From: an uncultured Clostridia bacterium
GTDB taxonomy: Bacteria > Bacillota > Clostridia > Oscillospirales > Acutalibacteraceae
Reading direction: 5' to 3'
NCBI GenBank assembly: GCA_947170465.1
Contig: CAMVTS010000012.1
Coordinates: 1-49,062 of the forward strand
Length of the DNA: 49,062 bases
Shown: in pieces, positions 35,601 to 43,330 of the stretch
How positions within the stretch are numbered: the stretch's first letter is position 1
How the letters are laid out: every line of letters starts with the position of its first letter
Notes under the pieces: model-generated
What the model was told of the DNA's origin: nothing
Database searches by the model: none
The model's input: only the letters and a program-made list of their open reading frames with translations
Translations under genes and position numbers: made by a program

Positions 35601-36178
35601 AGCCACTCCTCACGGAAGGGCTGATTCTGCAAAAACTGGTGAACTTCCATCACCGCCTTGCGCAGTCCGCTGTCGGTATTGTTGGATGAAAGCGCACGAA
35701 GCAGCGCTCGGAAATCCGGTGAATTGGCGGCATAGAACGGCTCTATCGCGTTGTCAAGCGCCTTGACCGCCACGGTCTGAATCTCCGCGTCAGAGGAAAT
35801 GCGAAAGTCCGGCGATACGCCGAGTGTGGAGAAATTCTCCTTGACCAAGGAGGAGCAGAAGCTGTCGGTGGTCGAAATGTGGGCGCTGTAGAGCCGCTGC
35901 TTCTGCCGCAGAAGCGCGAGGTCGGACGGATTGTCCGCCAGAAGCTCGTCGAGGCGGTCACGGATGCGCTTTTTCATCTCCGCCGCCGCGTCGCGCGTGA
36001 AGGTAAGCACCAAAAGCTTGTCAACGTCGATATGCTCCGCGCCGGTTATCATGGTGATGACGTGCTGCGCAAGCACGGCGGTCTTGCCGGAGCCTGCCGC
36101 TGCCGACACAAGCACCGTTCCGCGCGAATCAATCGCGTCCTGCTGTTCGTCTGTCCATTGTACCGCTTTTTCAGGCAT
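32609..36178 (-). CDS. addA: ATP-dependent helicase/nuclease subunit A (AddA)
   Basis: 1189 residues, close to the family norm. Walker A AAAGSGKTAVLAQ lies near residue 30, and UvrD-type helicase motifs include ILDEYQDVNLIQEVL, GDVKQSIYGFRQS, SIHKSKGLEFPVCF and ALTRARE. The C-terminal nuclease has GTAHHEFLHYC, GELDLCFAEDDGLVIVDYKTD. With AddB it resects double-strand ends for recombination, the Firmicutes counterpart of RecBCD. GGAGGTG precedes ATG 36178, which overlaps addB by 8 nt. Confidence 0.97.
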   Translation of the reverse strand: MPEKAVQWTDEQQDAIDSRGTVLVSAAAGSGKTAVLAQHVITMITGAEHIDVDKLLVLTFTRDAAAEMKKRIRDRLDELLADNPSDLALLRQKQRLYSAHISTTDSFCSSLVKENFSTLGVSPDFRISSDAEIQTVAVKALDNAIEPFYAANSPDFRALLRALSSNNTDSGLRKAVMEVHQFLQNQPFREEWLDALVSCYTGKPFYETEWARELEQEMHATIDMLIDRTNRCLTETLPQLPQKYADLFAPFFTMDLKSLDELRDALYVDGFRGWVLSGKKLFGEDYLPLPDVEKSDKKGKTALFNEAYSCREQVRASVLENMNAEQEQQELGSLMITFCELIRAYDRELESVKARRNIRTFSDVSLLAVRLLAEPCSEQEAVYRTGGFAYRPTALAREISKRFHQVILDEYQDVNLIQEVLYNCVSDEGKNLFMVGDVKQSIYGFRQSKAKLFADRQNAYQPFDRTNPQYPATIFLNKNFRSRHEVCDTVNFIFSQIMPSYRKEEYLNPGTPYPDNPQCDTEIALIEKNNFSDELSVTALEAKYTAGRILELMQSGFMVSDKNGQRPLRFGDIAVLMRAKAASKSDEDAKQKGSAEFVRQLSHYGIPAYCEESENFFDAKEIRLLLNVLRVIDNPANDIALLSVLMSPLFGFTPDDLTVMRMSDTKAGLYRLLYICREDDSPTGRKCADFLERLTRLRNLAAVSTVDELLEIIYQRTAIVAVTAAVNEGASPTKNLDLMRVYARQFCANGYKTLSDFNAYIQRVIASDKPLPAASGVKADTADCVQVMSIHKSKGLEFPVCFIADTARKFNEMEFRNAVLSDSEAFVGLRRYQNYRCVSSLAYRAIKNKHKRENMDEEMRMLYVALTRAREKLIIIGTDGELDDKVLPTAAALSSPYEAKRLLDWILMTAAKHPSTRAFFYSEAEPEETDNRWILRKILTDDELFSAVATEQKKGEEQEKTAQPDYLAILRQNLAFDYPDKDVIGVPQKVSPSQVSHSESRQYTARALVVPGFARDNTKASATEIGTAHHEFLHYCDFAAARESLEAEIDRLLNTGKLTQRQCGCLDRDKLAAILRHPLFDRVLGIPPERVWREKQFTVFVHPSVTMPEGMTFRQDRKQIVDGELDLCFAEDDGLVIVDYKTDRVHEVEELRRHKPQLDLYEIAMKQVMNLPVKEKIVFSITLNDYITV

Positions 36179-39100
36179 TGCCGTTCACCTCCCCCTCGAT
36201 ATCTTCCTGTATTTTTTCGAGTATTTTCTGGCGCTTGCCGCTTGTTCTGCCGGCAAACAGGTTCACGCGCGGTTCGCTCTGGCGATAGGCGCAGACATCC
36301 GTGTAGGCGCAGTTATCGCACGCCTTGTCCGCGCCGCTCTGGAAGGGCTGCGCCGGAATGACGCCGCCGTATAGGTTCTCTCCCATCCGGCTGATGAGCA
36401 TATCGACCTTCTTGAATACCATTTCCAGCTCGTCAGGCGTCACCTTGGTACTCGCCTGCGGACTGAAGCTCTCCTTGTCGGCGATTTTGAAAGCCTTTTT
36501 GTCGAGATACAGTCCTCTGAGCTTGAACGCGTCGCGCACAAGGCGGTCGGTGGTTTTTTCACGGCTTTCCGTCTCGGAAAAGCCGTTGAACAACACATTG
36601 GAATAAAGCACGCCGCCCGGCCGGAAATCGCCGTAACGCGCCGCGCCGTTGCGGATAATTGCTATCAGATAGATGAGCATCTGCAAATCCAGTCCGTAGT
36701 AAACCTCGGCGAAATTAAAGCCCTTCGCCTTGGATTTGGATTTATAGTCGATAATGCGGATATAGCGCCCATCCTTCTGCGCGGAGATATCCACCCTGTC
36801 GACCTTGCCGCGAATCCGGATTTCGTGACCGTCCGGCAGAATGATGGAATAGCCGCGCATGTCCTCAGGAAAATCAAGCTCAGTGTCCTCGACGTCGTAA
36901 CCGCTGTTTTCAAGCTCCTCGATGATGAACTGAATCACGCGGACGGTCTTGTCAAGGAGCATTTCCAACTGGAAGTCAAAGGATCCGGGCTGGTCGCTGC
37001 CGCCGCCCATGAAGGCGTTAAGGTAATCGCGGATGGACTTTTCAACAAAGTCGTGGATTTCCTGGACGGTTAATGATGTATAAGCCGCTTTGGAAGGATA
37101 TGTCTTGAAGAACTGTTCGAGAATGCTGTGCACCAGGTTGCCGCGCTCTATCGGGTCGATTTCAGCGCGGCGCTTTTCGTCGACGCGCAGTCCGTAGGCG
37201 CAGAAGTACCGGAACGGACACTGGTAGAACGTCTGCACCTTGGAGGCGGAATTGACAAGCACCTTGCCGAACAACTGATCGGAATGCGCCGGATTTTGCA
37301 GTACAAAGGGCGCGCGCTCAACGGCGCTCTCAACGGCGGCAAGGCGCTCCTTATAGCCGGCATCTTTTTCAAAGAAGGAACGCAAGGCGGACAGGTCGGC
37401 GCTGTCGTCCTGCAGCGACAGCGCGTATGCCTCAAACGCCGTCTCGCGGTTGATGAGCATGTCGGAATAGATTTGCGAGGAAGTCTGCTCGGTTGGCTGC
37501 AGCTTCGGGAAAATCCTGCACAGCTCCGTCACCAGAACCGACGGCTTGAGCATGCCGCCGCTCGCGATTTCGAGCTTGGGATAGCTCAAACAGAGCAGGT
37601 CAGACGCGGCGCAGAGGCTGTTGTACGCCATAAAGGTTTCGAGGTTGGCGAAATCGGTCGGGCTGTCGCTGAGCTGCAAGTCCCGGTCGAGAAGCAGCTG
37701 CAGCTCGTACTCGGAAAAAAGTCCGCCGCCTGAGGGATTCGCCGGAAAAACGCCGTCGGTGCAGCCTATCAGGAACACCGCCCGATAATGCGGATCGCGG
37801 ACACGCTGGGCGTTGGTGACAATCACGGAATCGAGGTAGCGCGGTATCTCGGCAAATTCAATCGCGTTGAGCTGCATGGTGAGCAGTTCATAATAGCGGC
37901 GCAAGGGCAATTGCTCCTCGCCTATCACGCTGACAAGGCGGTCAAGCGACCGTGAAAACAGCTCCCAGATGCGCACCTGCTCGTCGGAAAGCGCCTCGGC
38001 TTCGCCGTTTTCGAGACGGCGGCAGAGCTTGTCCATGCCGTCGCGGACATGGAAGTTTTCGGTCAGCAGCGTATAGAGGTTTTCGGTTATCCTTCCGGCA
38101 GTGCAGTCCTTTGATGCCTCTCGGAAGGAAAGCAGGGCTGTCATAACTTCCCTGCGGATTTTTTCGGCGTTATCGCGGCGGAAATCCTGCTCCGCAGGCG
38201 CGCCGAAGCCGGCTGAATTCTGAGTAAAGGGCTTTTTGAAGCCGTTGTTGTCGATGTTCCAGACAAATATGTAATCCTCAAAATCGCGGATTTCGCTGTC
38301 GGTATACGGCAGAAGTCCGCTTTTGAGCAATAGTATAAAATCGCTGCGCTCAAAATTTTCGAGCACCATACGGAACAGTGCGTTGACAACGCGCGCAATC
38401 GGCTTAACGTCCAGCTCCTTGTGCTCGTCGAGAAAACAGGGAATGTGATATTTATCGAATACGGAGTGTATCATACCGCTGTATTCGGCGGTATCGTGCG
38501 CGATCACGGCGATTTCGGCATAGCGGTAGTCCTGCTTTGTCACCAGCTTTTGAATCTCACGCGCCGCATACTCACATTCGTCATACCGGTCCTGCGCCGG
38601 ATAAAGAAAGACATGCTCAGGCGGTTCGGCATAAGGTTCCGGCGACTGCATGCCGCGGAAAGCAGCGGCTTCCAGGGTTTTCAGCTCGTCATTGTGAAAG
38701 CGCCTGTCCCCGGTGAGGCGGATAGCCGGCTTGACGGTGATGTTCTGGGAACGGGCGTACTGCTTCAAACGCGCGTAGGTCTTGCAGGAAGCGGAAAACA
38801 AGCCTTCGTCACGGGTATTGTCCGGGTCAAGCGTCAGAGCGACCGTTACGCGGTCGCAGGCGCTGATTAAGTATTCCACCAGCCGGAGCTGCTGGGCATT
38901 GAAGCCGCTGTAACCGTCGATATAGACGGTGAAGCCGCTGAACACCTCCGGATGGGTCAGCAACAGCTCTCCGGCGCGGTCAATATCGTCCAGAGGGTCA
39001 ACATGCGTCTGCGACAATCTGCCGTAGAATACGTCGAGAATATCGGCGGTGTCAAGGAGCTTGCTTTTGAGCGAATCGTCTCCGAGTTTCCCGGCGTTGG

Positions 39101-39518
39101 CGGTATCTCTCAGCTGATCTGTGCTGACTCTGCCTTTTTTGCAGTCTGTCATGGTGCTGAGCATCAGCCGCGTCAGGCTGCGGTTGCTGCGGGGATTGAG
39201 CAGGCGCAGCTTGCCTTCCAAATCATCAAGGGTGCGGCTCATGACAACCGCTCTGGTGCCGTTGTCTATCGCGGCTCCCGGCGGATTCTGCGTCTGCTCA
39301 AAGACATAGCGGCACAGCTTGCCGAAGCCGAACACATTTACCTTCTGCTTGTCGGGCGCGCCGAGTAATTCGAGCACCGCCTTTTCGGTTTCAAGACTCA
39401 CCTGGTCGGGTATGAGCATGATGATGTTTTCTGTGCCATTGTGTATCGCTTCATGGATTTGCGCGTACACCGTCTGCGTTTTGCCGGTGCCGGTTCGTCC
39501 GAGGATAAACTGAAGCAT
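36171..39518 (-). CDS. addB: ATP-dependent helicase/nuclease subunit B (AddB)
   Basis: 1115 residues. Walker A GRTGTGKTQTVYAQI lies at the N-terminus. The C-terminal nuclease domain has RGNLVHSILEQFF and GKVDRVDI...IRIIDYKS. The four Cys of the iron-sulfur clasp are visible as FYQCPFRYFC before the nuclease domain and CDNCAYTDVC (C-x2-C-x5-C) at the end. Start by GAGGTG upstream. It lies 54 nt after spoIIR. Confidence 0.96.
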   Translation of the reverse strand: MLQFILGRTGTGKTQTVYAQIHEAIHNGTENIIMLIPDQVSLETEKAVLELLGAPDKQKVNVFGFGKLCRYVFEQTQNPPGAAIDNGTRAVVMSRTLDDLEGKLRLLNPRSNRSLTRLMLSTMTDCKKGRVSTDQLRDTANAGKLGDDSLKSKLLDTADILDVFYGRLSQTHVDPLDDIDRAGELLLTHPEVFSGFTVYIDGYSGFNAQQLRLVEYLISACDRVTVALTLDPDNTRDEGLFSASCKTYARLKQYARSQNITVKPAIRLTGDRRFHNDELKTLEAAAFRGMQSPEPYAEPPEHVFLYPAQDRYDECEYAAREIQKLVTKQDYRYAEIAVIAHDTAEYSGMIHSVFDKYHIPCFLDEHKELDVKPIARVVNALFRMVLENFERSDFILLLKSGLLPYTDSEIRDFEDYIFVWNIDNNGFKKPFTQNSAGFGAPAEQDFRRDNAEKIRREVMTALLSFREASKDCTAGRITENLYTLLTENFHVRDGMDKLCRRLENGEAEALSDEQVRIWELFSRSLDRLVSVIGEEQLPLRRYYELLTMQLNAIEFAEIPRYLDSVIVTNAQRVRDPHYRAVFLIGCTDGVFPANPSGGGLFSEYELQLLLDRDLQLSDSPTDFANLETFMAYNSLCAASDLLCLSYPKLEIASGGMLKPSVLVTELCRIFPKLQPTEQTSSQIYSDMLINRETAFEAYALSLQDDSADLSALRSFFEKDAGYKERLAAVESAVERAPFVLQNPAHSDQLFGKVLVNSASKVQTFYQCPFRYFCAYGLRVDEKRRAEIDPIERGNLVHSILEQFFKTYPSKAAYTSLTVQEIHDFVEKSIRDYLNAFMGGGSDQPGSFDFQLEMLLDKTVRVIQFIIEELENSGYDVEDTELDFPEDMRGYSIILPDGHEIRIRGKVDRVDISAQKDGRYIRIIDYKSKSKAKGFNFAEVYYGLDLQMLIYLIAIIRNGAARYGDFRPGGVLYSNVLFNGFSETESREKTTDRLVRDAFKLRGLYLDKKAFKIADKESFSPQASTKVTPDELEMVFKKVDMLISRMGENLYGGVIPAQPFQSGADKACDNCAYTDVCAYRQSEPRVNLFAGRTSGKRQKILEKIQEDIEGEVNGNA

Positions 39519-39572
39519 GTGCTCACCTCTTTCTTTGGTGCATTATATCAGATTGGATGGGATAAAATGGTC

Positions 39573-40169
39573 TCATGCAAACAGATTTTGCAGGTATTCT
39601 ACCCATTCTACCACCTTGAAGCGGTAGGTATAGGGTTCGTCGCGGACGATTTCGTATTCGCCGCTGTCAAAGCCTTCTCTCGCCTGTCTGTCGCGTTCCC
39701 CGGCAGTTGAAATGCAGATACCGGGATAGAGAACGCACCACCAGTTGTGTCCTTCTGCCTTGCCGATACGGACGCGCAGAGCGTCGTACATGCCTGCCGG
39801 AAGCGTGTAGCTGTCGTAATGGCGCGTGCTGAAGTACATGTTGGTGATTTCAGCGGTGACCGGGTATGCCGCGCCGTTTTGCAGCACCTCGTCATAGGCG
39901 ATATTGGCGAAATGTTGGAGATTGCCGCTGACGACAGCTTCGGCAGTTTCCTTGTCGGGCGCTGAGGACAGCAAGGGCTGTAACTCGGAAAGAATCCGGT
40001 CACGGACTTTCAGCTTCAGCGCCTGGTCGGCTTCGCTGTCGGAATTGGCGAGAACGTGCAGGCGGAAGGTATCGCCGGAGATGCGCTCACACTGCGCGTG
40101 AAACGGTATCAGCGAGAATAAGACGGTCAGAATAAACGCCATGCAGGCGGCTTTGACGATTTGTTTCAT
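39573..40169 (-). CDS. spoIIR: Stage II sporulation protein R
   Basis: 198 residues from ATG 40169. A signal peptide (about 1-24, VKAACMAFILTVLFSLIPFHA) is followed by FRLHVLANSDSEADQALKLKVRDRIL, the hallmark LRVIANSDS..DQ..K..VRD of SpoIIR, and GHNWWCVLYPGICIS. SpoIIR is made in the forespore, exported, and triggers processing of pro-sigma-E by SpoIIGA in the mother cell. Its presence indicates a sporulation pathway. A hairpin whose 3' arm holds the ribosome site precedes the ATG. Confidence 0.95.
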   Translation of the reverse strand: MKQIVKAACMAFILTVLFSLIPFHAQCERISGDTFRLHVLANSDSEADQALKLKVRDRILSELQPLLSSAPDKETAEAVVSGNLQHFANIAYDEVLQNGAAYPVTAEITNMYFSTRHYDSYTLPAGMYDALRVRIGKAEGHNWWCVLYPGICISTAGERDRQAREGFDSGEYEIVRDEPYTYRFKVVEWVEYLQNLFA

Positions 40170-40173
40170 AAGA

Positions 40174-40210
40174 AAAACCTGTCCTTTCATCAAAAGTATG
40201 GACAGGTTTT
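40174..40210 (-). promoter_or_regulatory. Hairpin between ispE and spoIIR covering the spoIIR ribosome site
   Basis: Minus-strand AAAACCTGTCC (40210-40200) and GGACAGGTTTT (40184-40174) form a perfect 11-bp stem. It is followed by TCTTATG of spoIIR. The T-rich end gives it terminator character, and the purine-rich 3' arm AGGACAGG is the only Shine-Dalgarno candidate for spoIIR. Confidence 0.7.
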
Positions 40211-40216
40211 GGGGTT

Positions 40217-41086
40217 CTATTCAACCGCGCAGCCAATTTTTACCGGCTTGCACAGAAATGTCTGCGGATAGGTTTCTTTGAGCGTTTCATAGCACTTCTG
40301 CGCCCTGCGGCCGGAGGTGAAAACGGCGAATACCGCGGAACCGGAGCCGCTCATACCGCAGCCCCGCGCCTTGCATTGGAGCATGACGCGCTTGATGTCG
40401 CTGACCTCCGGAATCTGAAGGGCAAGCTCAAAGTCATTGAAAATCGTGGTGGAAATCATGAACATGTCGCGGCTGTAGAGCGCCTTGACCATCTCGTCGC
40501 AGTAGGACGGATGCTTGCCGAGCGCGTCCACCTTGCGGTAGGCTTCGGCAGTGGAAACGCTCACGGTATCGGGCTTGCAAATCACGATATCGGAGCAGTG
40601 AAAGGCGGGCAGCTTCTTCATATCCGCGCCGATACCGGTACAGAGCTTCGTGCCGCCCTCGATACAGAAGGGCACGTCCGCGCCGACCCTCTCGCCGATT
40701 GCGCGCAAATCAGCCGGCTTGAGTCTGGTGTCAAACAAGGCGTTCAAGCCCATCAGCACCGCCGCGCCATCCGCACTTCCGCCGGCAAGTCCTGCCTGAG
40801 TGGGAATAGTCTTGTCGATATAGATATGCACGCCCTTTGGCTCCATGCGGCAATAGTCAAAAAAGCGGTAAGCCGCCTTGGCGCAGATATTGCTGTCGTC
40901 GCAGGGTACGCCGGGGTAATCGCAGGAAACCGTCACCTCGCCGCTGTCGTTGCCGGAGACGGTGACGGTATCGCTGAGACTGACGCTCTGCATAATCGTG
41001 GCGATGTCGTGATAGCCGTCCGGACGCTTGCCGAGCACCTCTAAGGTGAGGTTGATTTTGGCAGGCGCGTTGACCTTAATTTCCAT
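40217..41086 (-). CDS. ispE: 4-diphosphocytidyl-2-C-methyl-D-erythritol kinase
   Basis: 289 residues of the GHMP kinase family. N-terminal VNAPAKINLTLEVLGKRPDGYHDI, ATP loop PTQAGLAGGSADGAAVLMGLN, and C-terminal GCGMSGSGSAVFAVF are the three IspE/GHMP motifs. It phosphorylates CDP-ME in the non-mevalonate isoprenoid pathway. GAGGAG precedes the ATG, which overlaps the aminotransferase gene by 11 nt. Confidence 0.96.
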   Translation of the reverse strand: MEIKVNAPAKINLTLEVLGKRPDGYHDIATIMQSVSLSDTVTVSGNDSGEVTVSCDYPGVPCDDSNICAKAAYRFFDYCRMEPKGVHIYIDKTIPTQAGLAGGSADGAAVLMGLNALFDTRLKPADLRAIGERVGADVPFCIEGGTKLCTGIGADMKKLPAFHCSDIVICKPDTVSVSTAEAYRKVDALGKHPSYCDEMVKALYSRDMFMISTTIFNDFELALQIPEVSDIKRVMLQCKARGCGMSGSGSAVFAVFTSGRRAQKCYETLKETYPQTFLCKPVKIGCAVE

Positions 41087-42254
41087 GGTGAAGCTCCTCT
41101 AAGAATTCACGGATGCGCTCAAGCGCGATCTTGAGGTGCTTGAGCGAGTAGGAATAGGAAACGCGCACAAAGCCGTTGCCGGATTCGCCAAAGGCGTTGC
41201 CGGGTACGACGGCGACGTGCTTTTCCATGATTAAGCGCGTGCAGAATTCGTCGGAGCTGAGTCCGGTGGACTTGATACAGGGGAACACATAGAACGCGCC
41301 TAAGGGTTCAAAACAGGTCAAGCCCATATCGTTGAAGGCGTCAACCACCAGACGGCGGCGCATATCGTATTCGTCGCGCATGCGGTTGACGTCGCGGTCG
41401 CCGTTGCGCAGCGCTTCAATCGCGGCATATTGAGCCGTGGTCGGCGCTGACATGATGCCGTACTGATGCAGCTTGGTCATCTGTCCGATAATCTCAGCGG
41501 GTCCCAAGGCGTAGCCGAGCCGCCAGCCGGTCATGGCGTAGGACTTGGAAAATCCGTTGATGACAACCGTGCGCTCGTACATGCCGTCGATGGAGGCAAT
41601 GGAAACATGGTCCCTGACGCCATAGGTCAGCTCGGAATAGATTTCGTCGGAGAGGACAAGGATATCCTTTTCAATGCAGACCTTGGCAATTTCCTCCAAA
41701 TCATGGCGCTCCATAATCGCGCCGGTCGGGTTGTTCGGGAACGGCAGGACAAGCAGCTTGGTCTTGTCGGTGATGGCGGCGCGCAAGTCGTCCGCTCTCA
41801 GCCGGAAGTTGTCCTCATTTTTCGTATTGATGACAACCGGCACGCCGCCTGACATCACGGTTAAGGGATGGTAGCAGACGAAGGACGGCTGCGGAATAAT
41901 CACCTCGTCGCCTTCGTCAACCAAAACGCGCAGGACAAGGTCGATCGCCTCGCTGCCGCCGACGGTCACTAAGGTCTGCTTTGTCGGGCTGTATGTAATA
42001 CCGAACCGTCTTTCGTAGTACTTGGTGATTTCATTCAGCAAATCCGCAAAGCCTCGGTTGGGCGAATACCATGTCTTGCCCTTGGTCAGGCTGCGGATGC
42101 CCTCGTCGCGGATGTGCCACGGCGTCTGAAAATCCGGCTCGCCGATGCTCAGCGAGATGACGTCCTTCATCTCGTTGGCAATATCAAAAAATTTGCGGAT
42201 TCCGGAGGGCTGGACACTCTGAATCCGGGTGTTCATATATTTTTGGTAATCCAT
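41076..42254 (-). CDS. Pyridoxal-phosphate aminotransferase, class I/II
   Basis: 392 residues. SLSIGEPDFQTPWHIRDEGI at the N-terminus, LPFPNNPTGAIM, ILSDEIYSELTY-type segment (VLSDEIYSELTYG), and the PLP Lys in NGFSKSYAMTGWRLGY place it in the aspartate/aromatic aminotransferase group (PatA/AspC-like). The amino donor and acceptor are not fixed by these motifs. It directly follows an Lrp/AsnC regulator gene (1-nt overlap of stop and start), a common pairing in Firmicutes. Confidence 0.95.
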   Translation of the reverse strand: MDYQKYMNTRIQSVQPSGIRKFFDIANEMKDVISLSIGEPDFQTPWHIRDEGIRSLTKGKTWYSPNRGFADLLNEITKYYERRFGITYSPTKQTLVTVGGSEAIDLVLRVLVDEGDEVIIPQPSFVCYHPLTVMSGGVPVVINTKNEDNFRLRADDLRAAITDKTKLLVLPFPNNPTGAIMERHDLEEIAKVCIEKDILVLSDEIYSELTYGVRDHVSIASIDGMYERTVVINGFSKSYAMTGWRLGYALGPAEIIGQMTKLHQYGIMSAPTTAQYAAIEALRNGDRDVNRMRDEYDMRRRLVVDAFNDMGLTCFEPLGAFYVFPCIKSTGLSSDEFCTRLIMEKHVAVVPGNAFGESGNGFVRVSYSYSLKHLKIALERIREFLEELHHGN

Positions 42255-42736
42255 CAGAGAATAAGGCTCCTCTCGTCAGTCTGGTTTTCCGCGTCAAAGA
42301 GATTCATGCCCCTGTCCTTATAGCGGCGCATGATGAAGTGGGTGCCGGTGGACAGCACGCCGTCAATCGTGGAGAGCTTTTTAGCGACAAACATGGCGAT
42401 ATCCTGCATGGTCTCGCCGCGGACAATCAGGGCGAAGTCATACACGCCTGCCATGAGGTAGACGGACTCGACCTCCTCAAACGCCATGCACATCTGCGCC
42501 ATCTCGTCAAAGCCGGTCTCCTTCTTGGGCGTTACCTTCAGTTCAATCAGCGCCTCCACATAGCTGTCGTCAACCTCTTCCCAGTTGACGACCGCCTGGT
42601 AGCCCTTGATAATACCCTTTTGGTGGTATTCGTGCAGCTTTTCTTTAATCAGTTTTTCCGGCTCTCCGAGCATGGCGGAAAGCTCGGCGGTGGTGAAATT
42701 CGCGTTCTTTCGGATGAGCTGTAACAGTTTATTCAT
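42254..42736 (-). CDS. Lrp/AsnC family transcriptional regulator
   Basis: 160 residues. An N-terminal winged helix-turn-helix (LLQLIRKNANFTTAELSAMLGEPEKLIKEKLHEYHQKGII) is followed by a RAM/ACT-like ligand domain (EALIELKVTPKKETGFDEM...VYLMAGVYDFALIVRGETMQDI). Lrp-type proteins sense amino acids and control metabolic genes; the likely targets are this operon and the aminotransferase that follows. GGGAGG precedes the ATG. Confidence 0.93.
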   Translation of the reverse strand: MNKLLQLIRKNANFTTAELSAMLGEPEKLIKEKLHEYHQKGIIKGYQAVVNWEEVDDSYVEALIELKVTPKKETGFDEMAQMCMAFEEVESVYLMAGVYDFALIVRGETMQDIAMFVAKKLSTIDGVLSTGTHFIMRRYKDRGMNLFDAENQTDERSLIL

Positions 42737-42750
42737 GGTAACCTCCCGGA

Positions 42751-43233
42751 TTATACTGCCTGAAGGGCAGTTTTTTCGATAATGTTCATCATATTCGCGC
42801 AGACCGAAACCGCTACGCAGAACAGCTCGTCGGCGCCGTCTGAAATATCAAGCTCGCAATAGCCGCGGCGTCTTCGGTGGGACAGCACCAGTGTGTTGTC
42901 CACATCGATGACGTCAAAATTCTTGGCGGCGATGGTGCCGCGGATATGATAGTTATTGCCGTAGAAATGGGAATAGACACCCTTCGCGGTGATGATGTTG
43001 ACAAAGGTGACGCGCTTTTTGCCCATGCGCAGCGCGTAGGTGCTGCTGCCGGCTATCGGCAGCCGGCGGATGCGGACAACCGGCTTATCTTGTGAGTCGG
43101 TAACCAACAGGCGCTTCTGTGGCAGCACCTTGCTCTGAACACGGTTGACCGTATATTTTTCGTTGCCGGACATATCGCAGATGACAAATAGCGGATTGTC
43201 CGCAGAGATTGTTCTTTTCAGAAACAGCGTCAT
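42751..43233 (-). CDS. LURP-one-related / tubby-like fold protein
   Basis: 160 residues with the repeated beta-strand pattern of LURP-one proteins: LFLKRTISADNPLFVICDMSGNE, KYTVNRVQSK, VRIRRLPIAGSSTYALRMG, then YCELDISDGADELFCVAVSVC at the end. The group shares a fold with Tubby and scramblases; bacterial roles are unknown. It is the first gene of the run that goes on to the Lrp regulator (14-nt gap). Its ribosome site is weak (GGTGAT). Confidence 0.8.
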   Translation of the reverse strand: MTLFLKRTISADNPLFVICDMSGNEKYTVNRVQSKVLPQKRLLVTDSQDKPVVRIRRLPIAGSSTYALRMGKKRVTFVNIITAKGVYSHFYGNNYHIRGTIAAKNFDVIDVDNTLVLSHRRRRGYCELDISDGADELFCVAVSVCANMMNIIEKTALQAV

Positions 43234-43255
43234 GCATTATCACCGTCAAATCAAA

Positions 43256-43288
43256 ATAACCATAGGCAAAAATTATACCTATGGTTAT
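43256..43288. promoter_or_regulatory. Palindrome at the transcription start of the LURP-one/Lrp operon
   Basis: ATAACCATAGG (43256-43266) and CCTATGGTTAT (43278-43288) are perfect 11-bp arms with an 11-nt spacer. It begins inside the -10 box and covers the start site, so it could be an operator, perhaps for the Lrp protein encoded in the operon. As RNA it would be a 5' hairpin. Confidence 0.6.
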
Positions 43289-43315
43289 TATACTACAAAA
43301 TATGGAATTATACAA
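43287..43315 (-). promoter_or_regulatory. Promoter of the LURP-one/Lrp operon
   Basis: Minus-strand TTGTAT (43315-43310), 17-nt spacer, TATAAT (43292-43287). Confidence 0.75.
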
Positions 43316-43330
43316 GTGTTTTTCTTGTAA

